Positions 31,998 to 41,954 of a stretch of DNA of 64,000 nt are shown here, piece by piece (the stretch's first letter is position 1; every line of letters starts with the position of its first letter). Position numbers and translations under genes: made by a program. Source of the stretch: Chloroflexota bacterium (GTDB lineage: Bacteria > Chloroflexota > Dehalococcoidia > Tepidiformales > Tepidiformaceae); assembly GCA_026702615.1 (NCBI GenBank), contig JAPPBY010000009.1:1-64000 (forward strand), written 5' to 3'. The notes beneath the pieces are model-generated. The model was not told the origin of the DNA. It worked only from the letters and a program-made list of their open reading frames with translations, and did no database searches.

Positions 31998-34900
31998 TTA
32001 CTCCTCCTCCGGGAGCAGCACGATGTGGATGTAGCGGTCGTCAAGCAGGTAGCGCCGGGCAGCGGCCGCGACCTCCTCCAGCGTCAGCGCCTCCAGCCGC
32101 TCGTCGAAGCCGTTGATCTCGCCGAGCGACTCACCCCGCTGCGTTGCGTCCTGGATCTGGTTCAGCCAGAAGCTGTTCTCGCGGAGCTGCTCCTCGCGAG
32201 AGGTCCGGATCTGCTCCTTGACGGAGTCCAGGTAGCTCTGCTCGCCGCCGTCGCGGAGCCAGGCGACTTCCACCGCGACCTCTGCGGTCAGCTCCTCCAC
32301 ACGGGCGGGGTCGCTGCCAAAGAGGACGTACAGGAGGTACTCGGAGTCGGGGATGGAACTGATGCTGGCTCTAACGCCGATGGCGTACGTGCCGCCCAGC
32401 GCCTCGCGCACGCGCTCACGCAGGCGGGTGCCGAGGATTTCCCCAGCCACCGTTGCCGTGAGCGCCTCCTCGCGGGTCCACTGCGCGTCTCCCGCGTAGA
32501 TGAGGAGCGTCTGGCTGCGCGGTTCGATGCCCTTGCGGACGACGTGTTCTTCCACCCCGGGTGGAGGGTCTACGTCGTGGTCGACCCACTGCTCGACCCG
32601 CCCGGTCGTCGGGAGGCTGGCGAGGTAGCGGGAGGTGAGGTCCCGCAGTTCATCCCAGTCGAAGGCGCCAACGAACACGAAGGTCGCATCGCTGAAGTCC
32701 GCGAAGCGCTCGCCATAGACGGCTGTCACCCGATCGAGGTCGAGCTCATCGAGGATGTCCAGGGAGAGGGGCCGGGCCCGGTGGTGGTTCTGGGCTAGGA
32801 CCATGTTCGCCTTGTCGAAGAACACGGAGTCCGGGTCGGTCGCTCGCCTCTCGGCGCTGGTACGCAACCTCGCCTCATACGTCGAGAAGTAGGTCGGATC
32901 GAACCGGGGCTCAGTCACGTAGAGCGCGATGAGCTGGAACAGCGTCTCGAGGTCTTCGGGCGAGGCGTTCCCGCTGAGCCCTTCGAAGAGCGCACCGATA
33001 TAGGGCGTAGCCGACACCCGCTTGCCGGCCAGCACCTTGTCGAGGGTGACGCTGTCGTGCAGGCCGACCCCGCTGCCGGAGGCGATGTCGTCGGCATACA
33101 GGGCGGACACGTGGTCCTCGTCGGAGACGAGGGAGTGGCCGCCCGGGCTGAAGGCCGTGAACAGCACCTCGTCGTTCTGGAAGTCCGTCTGCTTGGCGAT
33201 GACGGTCACGCCGTTCGAGAGGGTCCACCGCACCGCATCGATCGAATCGACCTGTTCCTCCGCGGTGATGCTCCCCGACGTCGGGAGCGTTGCCATGAGC
33301 GGGAGGTCGTCGAACTCGTCTTCGTACGCCTCCACCTGGAGCGCGTGTGCCCCCTCAATCTGCGCAAACATGGCCGTGCTCAGGACCTCATCGGAGCTGG
33401 CCTCGGGATCCTCGGGCCGGATGACGAACAGCACGGTGTCTCCCGAGTCCGACCAGGATGCCCCCAGCAGATCGACTTCGCCCAGCGAGACTTCCGGAAT
33501 CAGTCGCTGGTACAGCTCCCACTCCGCTTCGATGCCCGGAGCCGGGACCCCTGAGAGGAAGTGCGTGCGGTACTCGCCTGCAAGCAGCTCGGAATCGCGC
33601 TGGTCGCGCTCCTTGTAGAGGCTCTCCACCGAGCTCAGCAGGTTGACCTTCTCCCGAGCCAGCTCGGAGGCGGTGAAGCCGTGCTGGCGCACGCGCTGCA
33701 GCTCCTCCAGAAGTGCCGCGAAACCCAACTCGAGACCATCTTGCTCAGTCACGACCGAAAACTGCACGATGTCGGTGGGCCTTACGAAGGCTCCACCCGC
33801 GCTTCCCGCCCACAGCCAGGGGGGATCGGCCGCCTGGCCCCGTTCGAATAGCCGCGCGTTCAGCATCATGAACGCCAGCTGCTGCGTTACGGAGCGCTTG
33901 AACCACGCAAGGTCCTGGCCGGTATCGGGTGGCACCTTCCGCACCAGAATCAACTGCGTCGCGGGCGCCTCGGGGTCGGTGAAGATGTCGATGCGCGGTT
34001 CCTCGTGTCCGGGAACGTCGAACGTGGGCAAGGTCGTCGGTGGCGCAACGGCCGCCCGTTCCTGCTGTGCCTCCCCCTCGGGGGGTGGTGCGAAGTGCTG
34101 CTTGATCTTGGCCTCGATGAGGGCGGGGTCGAGGTCGCCCACCGCCACCAGGGCCATCAGTTCCGGTCGGTACCAGCGCTCGTAATAGGCGCGCAACTGC
34201 TCGACCGGGGCGGTCTCGACGACCTCGGGCAGGCCGATCGGGGCCCGTTCGGAATAGCGGGAGGCGCCGAACAGGGCCCGATAGAGACCATCCCGCCAGC
34301 GGGAGTCGAAGCCCTGGCCGAGGCGCCACTCCTCCAGCACCACGCCGCGTTCCAGCTCAACCTCCTCCGGTTCGAAGCTGATGGCGTAGGCCCAGTCGCT
34401 GAGAATCTGGAACGCCTTCTCGAGGATCTCGGGATCGTCGGTCGGGATTTCGAGGAAGTAGACGGTCTCGTCGTAGCTCGTGTAGGCGTTCAGGTGGGCG
34501 CCAAAACTGGATCCGATCGACTCGAGGTAGTCCACGATCTCCTGTTTGGCGAAGCGCTCCGTGCCGTTGAACGCCATGTGCTCGACGAAGTGGGCCAGCC
34601 CCCGCTGCTCTTCCTCCTCGTGCACGGATCCGGCTTTGACGACAAGCGACAGGTGCAACCGCTCGCGGGGCTCTTCGTTGCGCCTGATGTAGTACGAGAG
34701 TCCGTTGCTGAGGGTTCCCCGCACCACCGCGGGGTCGAAGATGAGGTTCCCGTCCGGACCGAGGACTTCCACGGACGGAGGCGTGGGGGTCGGTTCGGGC
34801 GTGGCGGTGGGCGTGGGCGTCGGCGCCACGGGCGTGGGGGTAGCGGTTGCGCTGGGCGTGGCTTCGGGAGTGGTGGTCGCCGCCGGCGCGACAGGAGTGG

Positions 34901-35009
34901 CGGTCGGAGTGGGCGAGGGCTCGGCGCTGGGGGAGTCCGAACCGCATGCCGCCAGTGCAACCGACAGCAACGCGATGCAGAGCAGGACTACCGCTGACTT
35001 CAGGGTCAC
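31998..35009 (-). CDS. M16 family zinc metallopeptidase lipoprotein
   Basis: This 1003-residue protein has a lipoprotein signal (VVLLCIALLSVALAACGSD, lipidated C22), a Thr/Pro/Ala-rich linker (about 24-79) and two M16 halves. The inverted zinc motif is H140-F-V-E-H144 in GLAHFVEHMAFNGTE, with the third ligand glutamate expected in EEVELERGVVLEEW. The second half (about 600-1000) is the inactive partner that closes the clam-shell chamber. M16 enzymes degrade small peptides; this one would sit outside the cytoplasmic membrane. The start is GTG. It precedes the FAD enzyme gene by 8 bases. Confidence 0.92.
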   Translation of the reverse strand: MTLKSAVVLLCIALLSVALAACGSDSPSAEPSPTPTATPVAPAATTTPEATPSATATPTPVAPTPTPTATPEPTPTPPSVEVLGPDGNLIFDPAVVRGTLSNGLSYYIRRNEEPRERLHLSLVVKAGSVHEEEEQRGLAHFVEHMAFNGTERFAKQEIVDYLESIGSSFGAHLNAYTSYDETVYFLEIPTDDPEILEKAFQILSDWAYAISFEPEEVELERGVVLEEWRLGQGFDSRWRDGLYRALFGASRYSERAPIGLPEVVETAPVEQLRAYYERWYRPELMALVAVGDLDPALIEAKIKQHFAPPPEGEAQQERAAVAPPTTLPTFDVPGHEEPRIDIFTDPEAPATQLILVRKVPPDTGQDLAWFKRSVTQQLAFMMLNARLFERGQAADPPWLWAGSAGGAFVRPTDIVQFSVVTEQDGLELGFAALLEELQRVRQHGFTASELAREKVNLLSSVESLYKERDQRDSELLAGEYRTHFLSGVPAPGIEAEWELYQRLIPEVSLGEVDLLGASWSDSGDTVLFVIRPEDPEASSDEVLSTAMFAQIEGAHALQVEAYEDEFDDLPLMATLPTSGSITAEEQVDSIDAVRWTLSNGVTVIAKQTDFQNDEVLFTAFSPGGHSLVSDEDHVSALYADDIASGSGVGLHDSVTLDKVLAGKRVSATPYIGALFEGLSGNASPEDLETLFQLIALYVTEPRFDPTYFSTYEARLRTSAERRATDPDSVFFDKANMVLAQNHHRARPLSLDILDELDLDRVTAVYGERFADFSDATFVFVGAFDWDELRDLTSRYLASLPTTGRVEQWVDHDVDPPPGVEEHVVRKGIEPRSQTLLIYAGDAQWTREEALTATVAGEILGTRLRERVREALGGTYAIGVRASISSIPDSEYLLYVLFGSDPARVEELTAEVAVEVAWLRDGGEQSYLDSVKEQIRTSREEQLRENSFWLNQIQDATQRGESLGEINGFDERLEALTLEEVAAAARRYLLDDRYIHIVLLPEEE

Positions 35010-35191
35010 GTCTTTCTATCTCGTTTCAAATGGCATGCGTCCGCGGGAGCACATGAACGGGAGGTCAAACGGGGCGAACGCGGCTGGCAGCATTCTTCCC
35101 AACCGGCGGCCTACGCGCAGCCCGGGGCCCCGGAACACAGGTGAGCGACTCGATCGGAAGCTAGTCGCTCGCCATCAGCAGAGGCAGTGGC

Positions 35192-35647
35192 CTAGCTTCC
35201 GCCAGCCGAGCCCTGGGTCCAGATGTGGTCGATGCGCGTGCGGTGGATGAACCACTCGCCATCGACCTTCTTGTAAACATCGTTGTAGACGCCGATGAGA
35301 CCCACAGGGTTGGGGTTGTCGCCCATACCGAGGTCGAGCAGGAACCAGCTACCGGTCGCGCTGTCGGGACCCGTCAGCTGGACCCACCCGTTCGTCGTCG
35401 CATGCATATAGGAGAAGGGCTTGGGGCTGTGCCCGGCGACCTCCTTGTACTGCCTGCGGATCTCGTCGCGACCGACCCAGTCCCCATAGGGCAGGTCGTC
35501 GCTGAATTCGCAGACGGCGTCTTCCGTGAACAGCATTGCCATCTCGTCCGTGCGGTGGCTGTCGAAGAACTGCGAGTAGAGCACCCGCAGCTGCTTGATG
35601 GCTTCGATCTCGAGATGCTCTTCGAGGGTTGGTGGCTTCACGCCCAT
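35192..35647 (-). CDS. SnoaL-like (NTF2-fold) protein, copy 3
   Basis: This 151-residue protein has the SnoaL_4 layout: EHLEIEAIKQLRVLYSQFFDSHRTDEMAMLFTEDAVCEFSD, a central YGDWVGRDEIRRQYKEV and the terminal strands SWFLLDLGMGDNPNPVGLIGVYNDVYKKVDGEWFIHRTRI. It resembles the small subunit-like dehydratase and isomerase group rather than the two tandem copies at 7.9-8.9 kb. It is the last gene of an SDR/SDR/SnoaL run on the minus strand, as is common in steroid- or terpenoid-degradation clusters. Confidence 0.85.
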   Translation of the reverse strand: MGVKPPTLEEHLEIEAIKQLRVLYSQFFDSHRTDEMAMLFTEDAVCEFSDDLPYGDWVGRDEIRRQYKEVAGHSPKPFSYMHATTNGWVQLTGPDSATGSWFLLDLGMGDNPNPVGLIGVYNDVYKKVDGEWFIHRTRIDHIWTQGSAGGS

Positions 35648-35701
35648 GGCAGATCGCTCCCCTTGAGATGTGCTGCTCAGGATACCGCCGTTGGGCGAGC
35701 G

Positions 35702-36466
35702 CTAGCCGCCTGTAACGGAAAGCGTTGCGCCGGTGACCCAGGAGGCGGCGGGGGAGGAGAGGTAGACGACGGCGGCGGCAACGTCCTCGGGCTCGCCGAT
35801 ACGCTGGAGCGGCAGCATCGCGCCGAGCCCCTGCCGCAACTGCTCCTCGCTCATGCCGGTGTATTCGATCATGACTTCCGTGGGGATGGGGCCGGGCGAG
35901 ACGCCCACGACCCGCACTCTCGGCGCGAGCTCGGCGGCGAGGGTCATGGTCAGGCTGTTCACGCCGAACTTGGCGGCGGCGTAGGGGCCGTTCATCGGCG
36001 ACGGCTGCGTGGCGGCGGCGGAGGAGATGTTGACGATGACGCCGCCTTCTTCGCCCATGGCCCGATTGGCAGCCCTTGCACCCGCCCAGACGGATTTGAG
36101 ATTGAGGTCGATCTGGTTGTCCCACGCCTTCTCGGGGGTGCCGAGGATCGTGCGAGCGGTGCGGTCCTGAGCGCCACCGACGTTGTTGACCCAGATGCTG
36201 AGCTTGCCGAACTCGGCGACTGCAGCGTCGGCGAGCGCCTCGATCTGGTCGACTTCAAGGAAGTCCGTGGTCCGCGCCAGGGCCTGACCGCCCGCGGCCC
36301 GGATCTTCTCCGCCACTGTTTCGATCTCGTGCGTTCGGCGCGCGGCCACAACAACCGCGGCGCCGGCCTCCGCGAGGCCCACGGCGATGCCTTCGCCGAT
36401 GCCCCGTCCGGAGCCCGTGACGACAGCTACCTGCCCATCGAGTCGAAAGAGGTCGAGGATGCTCAC
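35702..36466 (-). CDS. Short-chain dehydrogenase/reductase, copy A
   Basis: This 254-residue SDR has the cofactor motif TGSGRGIG, the NNVGG strand, the catalytic SSAAATQPSPMNGPYAAAKFGVN (Y-x-x-x-K) and the ending GEPEDVAAAVVYLSSPAASWVTGATLSVTGG. It starts with GTG inside a GTGA overlap with the upstream SDR gene; a longer open frame upstream is rejected for that reason. Family members oxidise or reduce secondary alcohols and ketones with NAD(P)H. The substrate is unknown. Confidence 0.88.
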   Translation of the reverse strand: MSILDLFRLDGQVAVVTGSGRGIGEGIAVGLAEAGAAVVVAARRTHEIETVAEKIRAAGGQALARTTDFLEVDQIEALADAAVAEFGKLSIWVNNVGGAQDRTARTILGTPEKAWDNQIDLNLKSVWAGARAANRAMGEEGGVIVNISSAAATQPSPMNGPYAAAKFGVNSLTMTLAAELAPRVRVVGVSPGPIPTEVMIEYTGMSEEQLRQGLGAMLPLQRIGEPEDVAAAVVYLSSPAASWVTGATLSVTGG

Positions 36467-37245
36467 ATTTCCCTCGTTCCCGTGGGCCCGCCGCTGACGG
36501 CCAACGTCTGACCCGTGATCCACTCGGCCGCCGGGGAGCAGAAGTAGACCGCCGCGGCGCCAATGTCCTCGGGCTTGCCGGCGCGTCCGGCCGGCAACTG
36601 CGAGCCCATGTTCTCCACTGCGGCTTCGTCCACCTTCATGGTCTCGAAGAACATCTCAGTCGGTACGAGGCCCGGAGCGATGCAGTTGACCCTGATCTTC
36701 TGCGGGGCCAGCTCCATCGCGAGGGTCTTGGTCATGTTGATCATGGCGGACTTGGTGGCGGCGTAGGGCCCCGCGCTGGGGGAGGCGCCCCAGGCAGCCA
36801 CCGAGGAGATGTTGATGATGTTGCCGCCCTCCGCCATCTGCTCGGCGGCGGCCTTCGCACCCCACCAGGCGCTCTTCAGGTTGAGGTCGACGAGGGTGTC
36901 CCAGACGTCCTCGGGGGTATCGACCAGGTTGCGCTGGGTGCGATCGAGATTGCCACCCGCGTTGTTGACCCAGATGGTGAGCTTGCCGAGCTCGGCGACG
37001 GTCGCCTCGGCGAGGCGGTCGTTGGCAGGCCAGTCGAGCACGTCCATGCCCACCGCGAGGCTTCGCCGCCCGAGCGCCCGCACCTCTTCCGCCACGGCCT
37101 CGACCTCGTGCGCTCGTCGTGCCGCGACGGCGACGTCGGCGCCCGCCTCAGCGAAGGCCAGGGCGATGCCGCGGCCGATGCCGCGGCCTCCGCCCGTGAC
37201 GACAGCCACGTGTCCATCCAGCCGGAACTGATCGAGAACGCCCAC
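36463..37245 (-). CDS. Short-chain dehydrogenase/reductase, copy B
   Basis: This 260-residue SDR is a paralogue of copy A, which overlaps it by four bases downstream. Motifs are TGGGRGIG, NNAGG and GPYAATKSAMINMTK (Y-x-x-x-K), with LAVSGG near the end. I start at the GTG (37245) beginning VGVLDQFRLDG, which lines up with VSILDLFRLDG of copy A; the extra N-terminal residues of the longer frame are arginine-rich and not SDR-like. Two adjacent, similar SDRs suggest a two-step oxidation or a duplicated enzyme with split substrate range. Confidence 0.87.
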   Translation of the reverse strand: MGVLDQFRLDGHVAVVTGGGRGIGRGIALAFAEAGADVAVAARRAHEVEAVAEEVRALGRRSLAVGMDVLDWPANDRLAEATVAELGKLTIWVNNAGGNLDRTQRNLVDTPEDVWDTLVDLNLKSAWWGAKAAAEQMAEGGNIINISSVAAWGASPSAGPYAATKSAMINMTKTLAMELAPQKIRVNCIAPGLVPTEMFFETMKVDEAAVENMGSQLPAGRAGKPEDIGAAAVYFCSPAAEWITGQTLAVSGGPTGTREM

Positions 37246-37306
37246 GGCGGGGCATCCTACGGCATCGGTGGTTGCGGATACGCTGCGGCGCCGGGACCAG
37301 GGGGCC

Positions 37307-40300
37307 TCAGTGCCAGTCGTGCGCATCCGGCATCGGGACGCCCGTGCCCACCGGCTCCACGTGCGCAACGACGATGGTCGTGGTCCCGTCCCGGCACGAA
37401 ACCTGTCCCCGGATCAGGAGCACCTCGCTCCGGAGCTCCTTGCGGTGGCGCGCGTAGACGCGGGGCCAGAGGATGACCTGCACCTCCCCGCTCTCGTCCT
37501 CGATGGTGACGAAGACCGTCCCCTCCTGTCCGCGCGGGTGCTGCCTCGCGATGGGCCACCCTGCCACTCGCAGCGCCGTTCCGTCGGGCAGGCCCTCGAC
37601 GTCGGCGCAGGGAGTCACGCCGGGGGGCAGTGAGGGCCGCACGAACTCCATCAGGTGGCCGCGGGGGTAGACCCCCAGCGTCCGGTACTCGCCCACCATC
37701 CTCTCGTATTCGCTGAAGTCCACGAGCGCGGGGACGCCCGCCGCCCCTGTCGTGGGGAAGGCACGCTGCCCGTTCCGGGATGGCGGAGTCGCGAGGCCCG
37801 CGTCCCAGAGCGCCAGTCGGCGGCTCGGTTCGACGGCATCGAACGCCCCCGCCTCCACCAGCGACTGCGCCGCCTGCGGCTTCAGGCCCGTGCGGCGCAC
37901 GAGGTCGCCGGCGCCGGCGTAGGGACCACGCCGCTCGCGCTCCGCCACGATCAGCTCCGCCGCGGCCTGTCCCACGTCCTTAACCATCTGGAGCCCCAGC
38001 CGCACGCAGCCGTTGTCGGGGATGGCGCGCGCCTCGCTCGTGTTCACGCAGGGGTTGAGGAAGGGCGCGTCGAAGCGGCGGGCATCCTCCTTGAGCGTCT
38101 CCAGCGGGTAGAAGCCCATGGGCTGGTTGTTGACGAGCGCGACAAAGAACTCGAGAGGGTGGTAGCGCTTCAGCCAGGCGGCCTGGTAGGCGGTGATGGC
38201 GAAGGCGTGCGAGTGGGACTCGGGGAACATGTAATGGCCGTTGATCTTGGCGAAGATCGTGCGCGCCGTTTCCTCGGGCACGCCCTGGCTCCGCGCCCCC
38301 TCCAGGAAGCGCTCCCACTGCATCTCGATCAGGTGCTCGCCCTGGGGGCGGGCAAAGGCGCGCCGCAGTTCGTCCGCCTCGGCGGCGGTCATCGCCGCCA
38401 CGTCCATCACGAGTTGCACCACCTGCTCCTGCCAAACGATGACGCCGCAGCCCCGCTCCAGGGCGCGCTCCTCCAGCGGGTGGTCGTAGGTCCACTCCGC
38501 TCCATGCCGGTAGCGGTCGATGAACTTCGAGACGGCGCTGCCCTGCACCCCCACCCCCGGCCGGATGAGCGCCACCTGGTAGGCCAGATCGAGCAGGTTC
38601 CGGGAGCGGAGGCGCTGGGCGATCTTGAGCTGGGCGGGCGACTGGAGGAGGAAGACGCCCTTCCCCCGCCCCTCGTTGATGAGGTCGTACACGTTCGGGT
38701 CATCGGGGGCGATGCGACTCAGGTCGGGCCGCGTTCCTTCGCGCTCCTCGATCAGGTCGAGCGCTTCCTCGATCTGGTCGAGGACGGGCAGGGAGAGGAG
38801 GTCGATCTTGGCGAAGCCGGCGTCGGCCACGCTGTCCTTGTTCCAATCCATGATGAAGCGGCCCGCGATCGCCCCCTCGCGGGTGGGGACCATCCCCGGG
38901 ATGGGGCCGTCGCTCAGCACCAGGCCGCCGACGTGCTGGCCCAGCCCCCGGGGCGCATGCAGCAGCTGGGGCGCCAGCTCCGTCAGCTCGCGCCAGCCGG
39001 GGGCGTCGACGCGCTCGCGGAAGGCAGGCGCCTCCAGCATCGCCTCCCGCAGCCCCTCGCCGCCACGAGAGCGGAGCTGTTTCGAGAGCAGGCGCAGGTC
39101 CTCCCGCGGCAGGCCAAGGGCTTTGCCCAGGTCCTGGACAACGCCCTTGAGCGAGTAGGTCGCGATGGCTCCCGCGAGGACGGCGTACTCCGCGCCGAAG
39201 TGCTGGTGCACCCGCACGATCAGCTCGTCGCGGAGGGCGCGGGGGAAGTCGAGATCGATGTCGGGGAGGGTCTGCATGTCCTCGGGCATGAAGCGCTCGA
39301 GGGTGAGGTTCCAGCGCAGCGGGTCGACGTGGCTGATACCGATCAGGTAGCCGACCAGCAGCGCCACCGAGGAGCCCCGCCCCCGTCCCGGCGGGCGTTC
39401 CTCAATGGACGTGTCGGGATCGGCGAGCCCCCGCTCCTCCATGATCCGGCGGGCGAGGCGGACGATCTCCCGGTAGAGCAGGAGGAAGCCCGCCAGACGG
39501 TGGCGGTGGATGAGCCCGAACTCCTCGTCAAGGCGCTCTCGCACCTCTTCCGTGAGCGCGCCGTAGCGCCGCCGAGCGGCCTCCTCGCAGAGCCGCCGCA
39601 GGTAGCTCTCGGGCGTGTGGCCCGAGGGTACCGGGGGCTCGGGCAGACGGTAGCCCAGATCGGTGCTGAGGTTGAAGCGGCACTGCTCGGCGATGCGCAA
39701 GGTGTTGGCGACGGCTTCCGGGTAGTCGCGAAAGAGGCGCGCCATCTCCTCCGGTGGCTTCAGGGAGAAGTGGTCGTTGGGCCGGATGAAGGGCAACGCC
39801 CGGTCGATGGTGACGTTGCGGCGGGCGGCCGCCAGCGCGTGCTGCAGCCGGTAGCGCGCGGGGTCGTGGTAGCGCACGTCGTTCGTGGCTACCAGCGGAG
39901 CGCCCGCCTGCCGCGCGAGCTCCGCCAGCTCGCGGTTGCGGGTGGTGTCACCCTGGAGCAGATTCTGCTGGAGCTCCACGTACACGGAGTCCGGGCCGTA
40001 CCACTCGCGGTAGCGGTCGAGTAGCTCCCCCGCCTCCCGCCGCCGGCCTTCCAGCGCCAGCCGCGCAAGGCGCCCGTCGCGTCCGCCGGTCAGCAGGAGC
40101 AGGCCCCTGGCGTAATCGGGCAGGCGGGCGGGGTCGAGCCGCGGTTCGCGCCGGTCGGCGGCGTTGGCGAGGGTGAACAACTGCGAGAGGTTGGCGTAGC
40201 CCTCTCGCGTCTTCGCCAGCAGCACCAGGCTGGAGCCGTCCGCCAGCGTCAGCTCCCCGCCCGTGACGGGCTGGACGCCGAGGCTGTTGGCCAGGCGCGC

Positions 40301-40453
40301 GAACTCCAGCGCTCCACAGAGGTTCGTATCGGTGAGGGCGAGGGCCGGGCTGCCGTGCACCTTCACGCGCGCCAGCAGCTCGTGGCCGTGCGAGGCTCCC
40401 TCTCCGAAGGAGTAGAAGCTCCGCGCGTGCAGCTCGACGTACCCGGCGGACAT
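37307..40453 (-). CDS. dnaE2: Error-prone DNA polymerase III alpha subunit, DnaE2/ImuC type
   Basis: This 1048-residue C-family polymerase lacks the long C-terminal tau-binding region of DnaE1, as expected for DnaE2. The catalytic block PDIDLDFPR is visible in the palm. The N-terminal PHP domain looks altered: ELHARSFYSF has arginine where the usual LHxHS has its second histidine, and ALTDTNLCG replaces ALTDH. The C-terminal OB domain (GTVFVTIEDESGEVQVILWPRVY) is intact. In SOS mutagenesis it acts with ImuB and the beta clamp. It lies 12 bases downstream of imuB under the same LexA-type promoter. Confidence 0.95.
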   Translation of the reverse strand: MSAGYVELHARSFYSFGEGASHGHELLARVKVHGSPALALTDTNLCGALEFARLANSLGVQPVTGGELTLADGSSLVLLAKTREGYANLSQLFTLANAADRREPRLDPARLPDYARGLLLLTGGRDGRLARLALEGRRREAGELLDRYREWYGPDSVYVELQQNLLQGDTTRNRELAELARQAGAPLVATNDVRYHDPARYRLQHALAAARRNVTIDRALPFIRPNDHFSLKPPEEMARLFRDYPEAVANTLRIAEQCRFNLSTDLGYRLPEPPVPSGHTPESYLRRLCEEAARRRYGALTEEVRERLDEEFGLIHRHRLAGFLLLYREIVRLARRIMEERGLADPDTSIEERPPGRGRGSSVALLVGYLIGISHVDPLRWNLTLERFMPEDMQTLPDIDLDFPRALRDELIVRVHQHFGAEYAVLAGAIATYSLKGVVQDLGKALGLPREDLRLLSKQLRSRGGEGLREAMLEAPAFRERVDAPGWRELTELAPQLLHAPRGLGQHVGGLVLSDGPIPGMVPTREGAIAGRFIMDWNKDSVADAGFAKIDLLSLPVLDQIEEALDLIEEREGTRPDLSRIAPDDPNVYDLINEGRGKGVFLLQSPAQLKIAQRLRSRNLLDLAYQVALIRPGVGVQGSAVSKFIDRYRHGAEWTYDHPLEERALERGCGVIVWQEQVVQLVMDVAAMTAAEADELRRAFARPQGEHLIEMQWERFLEGARSQGVPEETARTIFAKINGHYMFPESHSHAFAITAYQAAWLKRYHPLEFFVALVNNQPMGFYPLETLKEDARRFDAPFLNPCVNTSEARAIPDNGCVRLGLQMVKDVGQAAAELIVAERERRGPYAGAGDLVRRTGLKPQAAQSLVEAGAFDAVEPSRRLALWDAGLATPPSRNGQRAFPTTGAAGVPALVDFSEYERMVGEYRTLGVYPRGHLMEFVRPSLPPGVTPCADVEGLPDGTALRVAGWPIARQHPRGQEGTVFVTIEDESGEVQVILWPRVYARHRKELRSEVLLIRGQVSCRDGTTTIVVAHVEPVGTGVPMPDAHDWH

Positions 40454-40465
40454 GGAGCGCTCTCG

Positions 40466-41908
40466 CTAGCAGGCCTGCTGGTACCAGCGCGCCTCGCGCC
40501 GGTCGCGGAAGAGGGTGACCCGCCGTCCGTCCTCGCCACGAACGCGGTAGTAGTCGCGGCTCAAGGGCGCAGGCAGCCACCAGAGGTCGAAGCTCCAGCG
40601 ATCCTCGATGCGCGCGACCGGCCGCCAGCGCCGCTCCAGGCGCACGGCCAGGGGTTGCCCCTCCGGCCCCTCCTCCACCGCCACGGGGGCGGGCGGCGCG
40701 AGCGGACGCATGGCGTCGCGAGCGGCAGGGTCGATGGGCGCCTGCAAGACGCGCATCTCGGGGGCGGGGTGCCAGGGTGCGACGGAGGTCATCCGGTAAA
40801 GCGCGGGACCGCCAAGACGGGCCCGGAGCTGCCGCTCGGCCTCCTCCAGGCGGCGCTCGCGCCCCGCGCGCACGTCGGGGAAGAGACCCAGCTGCTCACC
40901 CACCCCCTCGCCGAGGTCGCCGAGCTCCAGCACGAGCTCCTCGACGGGGGCCTCGGGGTGGTCGTGCTCCAGCCGCCGCCGGATCACGGGGGAGGCCTCC
41001 TCCCGGCTTCCCACGCCCTGCCGGAAGTGGAACGCCCGCTCCCAGGGGGGCGCCTCGTGCAGGAGACATGTCAGCTCGGCCCGGCCGGCGCGGCGCCCCC
41101 GCGCCGCAGGCCGCGCGAAGGCGCGCCTGAGGAGTGTGTCGACCCCGGTGAGCGCCAACTCCAGCGAGGCGGAGGCGAAGGGCAGGGGGATGCGCTCCAC
41201 GACCGCCTCTTCGCTCTCGATGGGCAGCAGGGGGCGGTCGTCGATGCCCTGGCTGAGCTCCCAGGCGCGCCGTCCGTCGTTCCCGAACTGGTCGATGAGC
41301 AGCTCCGTCCGCATGGCGGCGACGGCGCCCATGGTGTGCAGCCCGAAACGGAGCAGTCCGCCGAGCGCGTCGCGGGAGATGGGCAGCAGGTCAATCGGGT
41401 GGGGCGCGAGGAAGGGACCGGGATCGGCGGAAACGTTGACCGCCTCCGACCCCCTGCCCGTGCGGGCCGCGACGAAGGCCGGGAACTTCGCCTCCGCGAC
41501 CCCGATCCGGGGCTCCAGGTCGCGGGGGAGCGCCTCGCGCAGGGCGCGCACGAGCGCCGCCTCGCCGCCGTGCAGGGACTCAAGTCCGTCGAGGCCGACG
41601 TAGGCCGTGCCCAGCTCCGCGCCCTCCACCCGGTCGCTGACCCCCTGCAGGGCCGTGAGCGCCTGCCGGAACACGCGACGGTAGGCGGGCTCATCCGCCT
41701 CCAGCACGGTCGCGTCGGGATACCGCGAGAGCGCCTCGTTCAGCGTCATGCCCGCGAGCACCCCCGTCGCGGCCGGGAAGGCGTCCACCACCCGTGGCCT
41801 GCCCGCCGAGCGGTCGGCGATCACCGCGGGCCGCGCGCGCAGGTGGGGCTGCCGTCGCAGCTCGACCCTTGCCCTGAGGTGCGTGATGAGCACGCAGGCG
41901 ATCCGCAC
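40466..41908 (-). CDS. imuB: ImuB-like Y-family polymerase homologue (catalytically inactive)
   Basis: This 480-residue protein is a Y-family polymerase homologue whose N-terminus reads RIACVLITHLRARVEL where active Pol IV/V has the metal-binding aspartates, so it should not synthesise DNA. The second acidic block is reduced to YVGLDGLESLHGG. Near residue 357 is the beta-clamp binding motif EQLGLF, which is how ImuB recruits DnaE2. The start is GTG with a good ribosome binding site (gggaggac). It is the first gene of an imuB-dnaE2 operon; no imuA or imuA' gene lies upstream, unlike the common three-gene cassette. Confidence 0.9.
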   Translation of the reverse strand: MRIACVLITHLRARVELRRQPHLRARPAVIADRSAGRPRVVDAFPAATGVLAGMTLNEALSRYPDATVLEADEPAYRRVFRQALTALQGVSDRVEGAELGTAYVGLDGLESLHGGEAALVRALREALPRDLEPRIGVAEAKFPAFVAARTGRGSEAVNVSADPGPFLAPHPIDLLPISRDALGGLLRFGLHTMGAVAAMRTELLIDQFGNDGRRAWELSQGIDDRPLLPIESEEAVVERIPLPFASASLELALTGVDTLLRRAFARPAARGRRAGRAELTCLLHEAPPWERAFHFRQGVGSREEASPVIRRRLEHDHPEAPVEELVLELGDLGEGVGEQLGLFPDVRAGRERRLEEAERQLRARLGGPALYRMTSVAPWHPAPEMRVLQAPIDPAARDAMRPLAPPAPVAVEEGPEGQPLAVRLERRWRPVARIEDRWSFDLWWLPAPLSRDYYRVRGEDGRRVTLFRDRREARWYQQAC

Positions 41909-41954
41909 GGCGTCCTCCCGGTGGCGTCGTCGGCAGCGGTGGCTGCCGAGGCAC

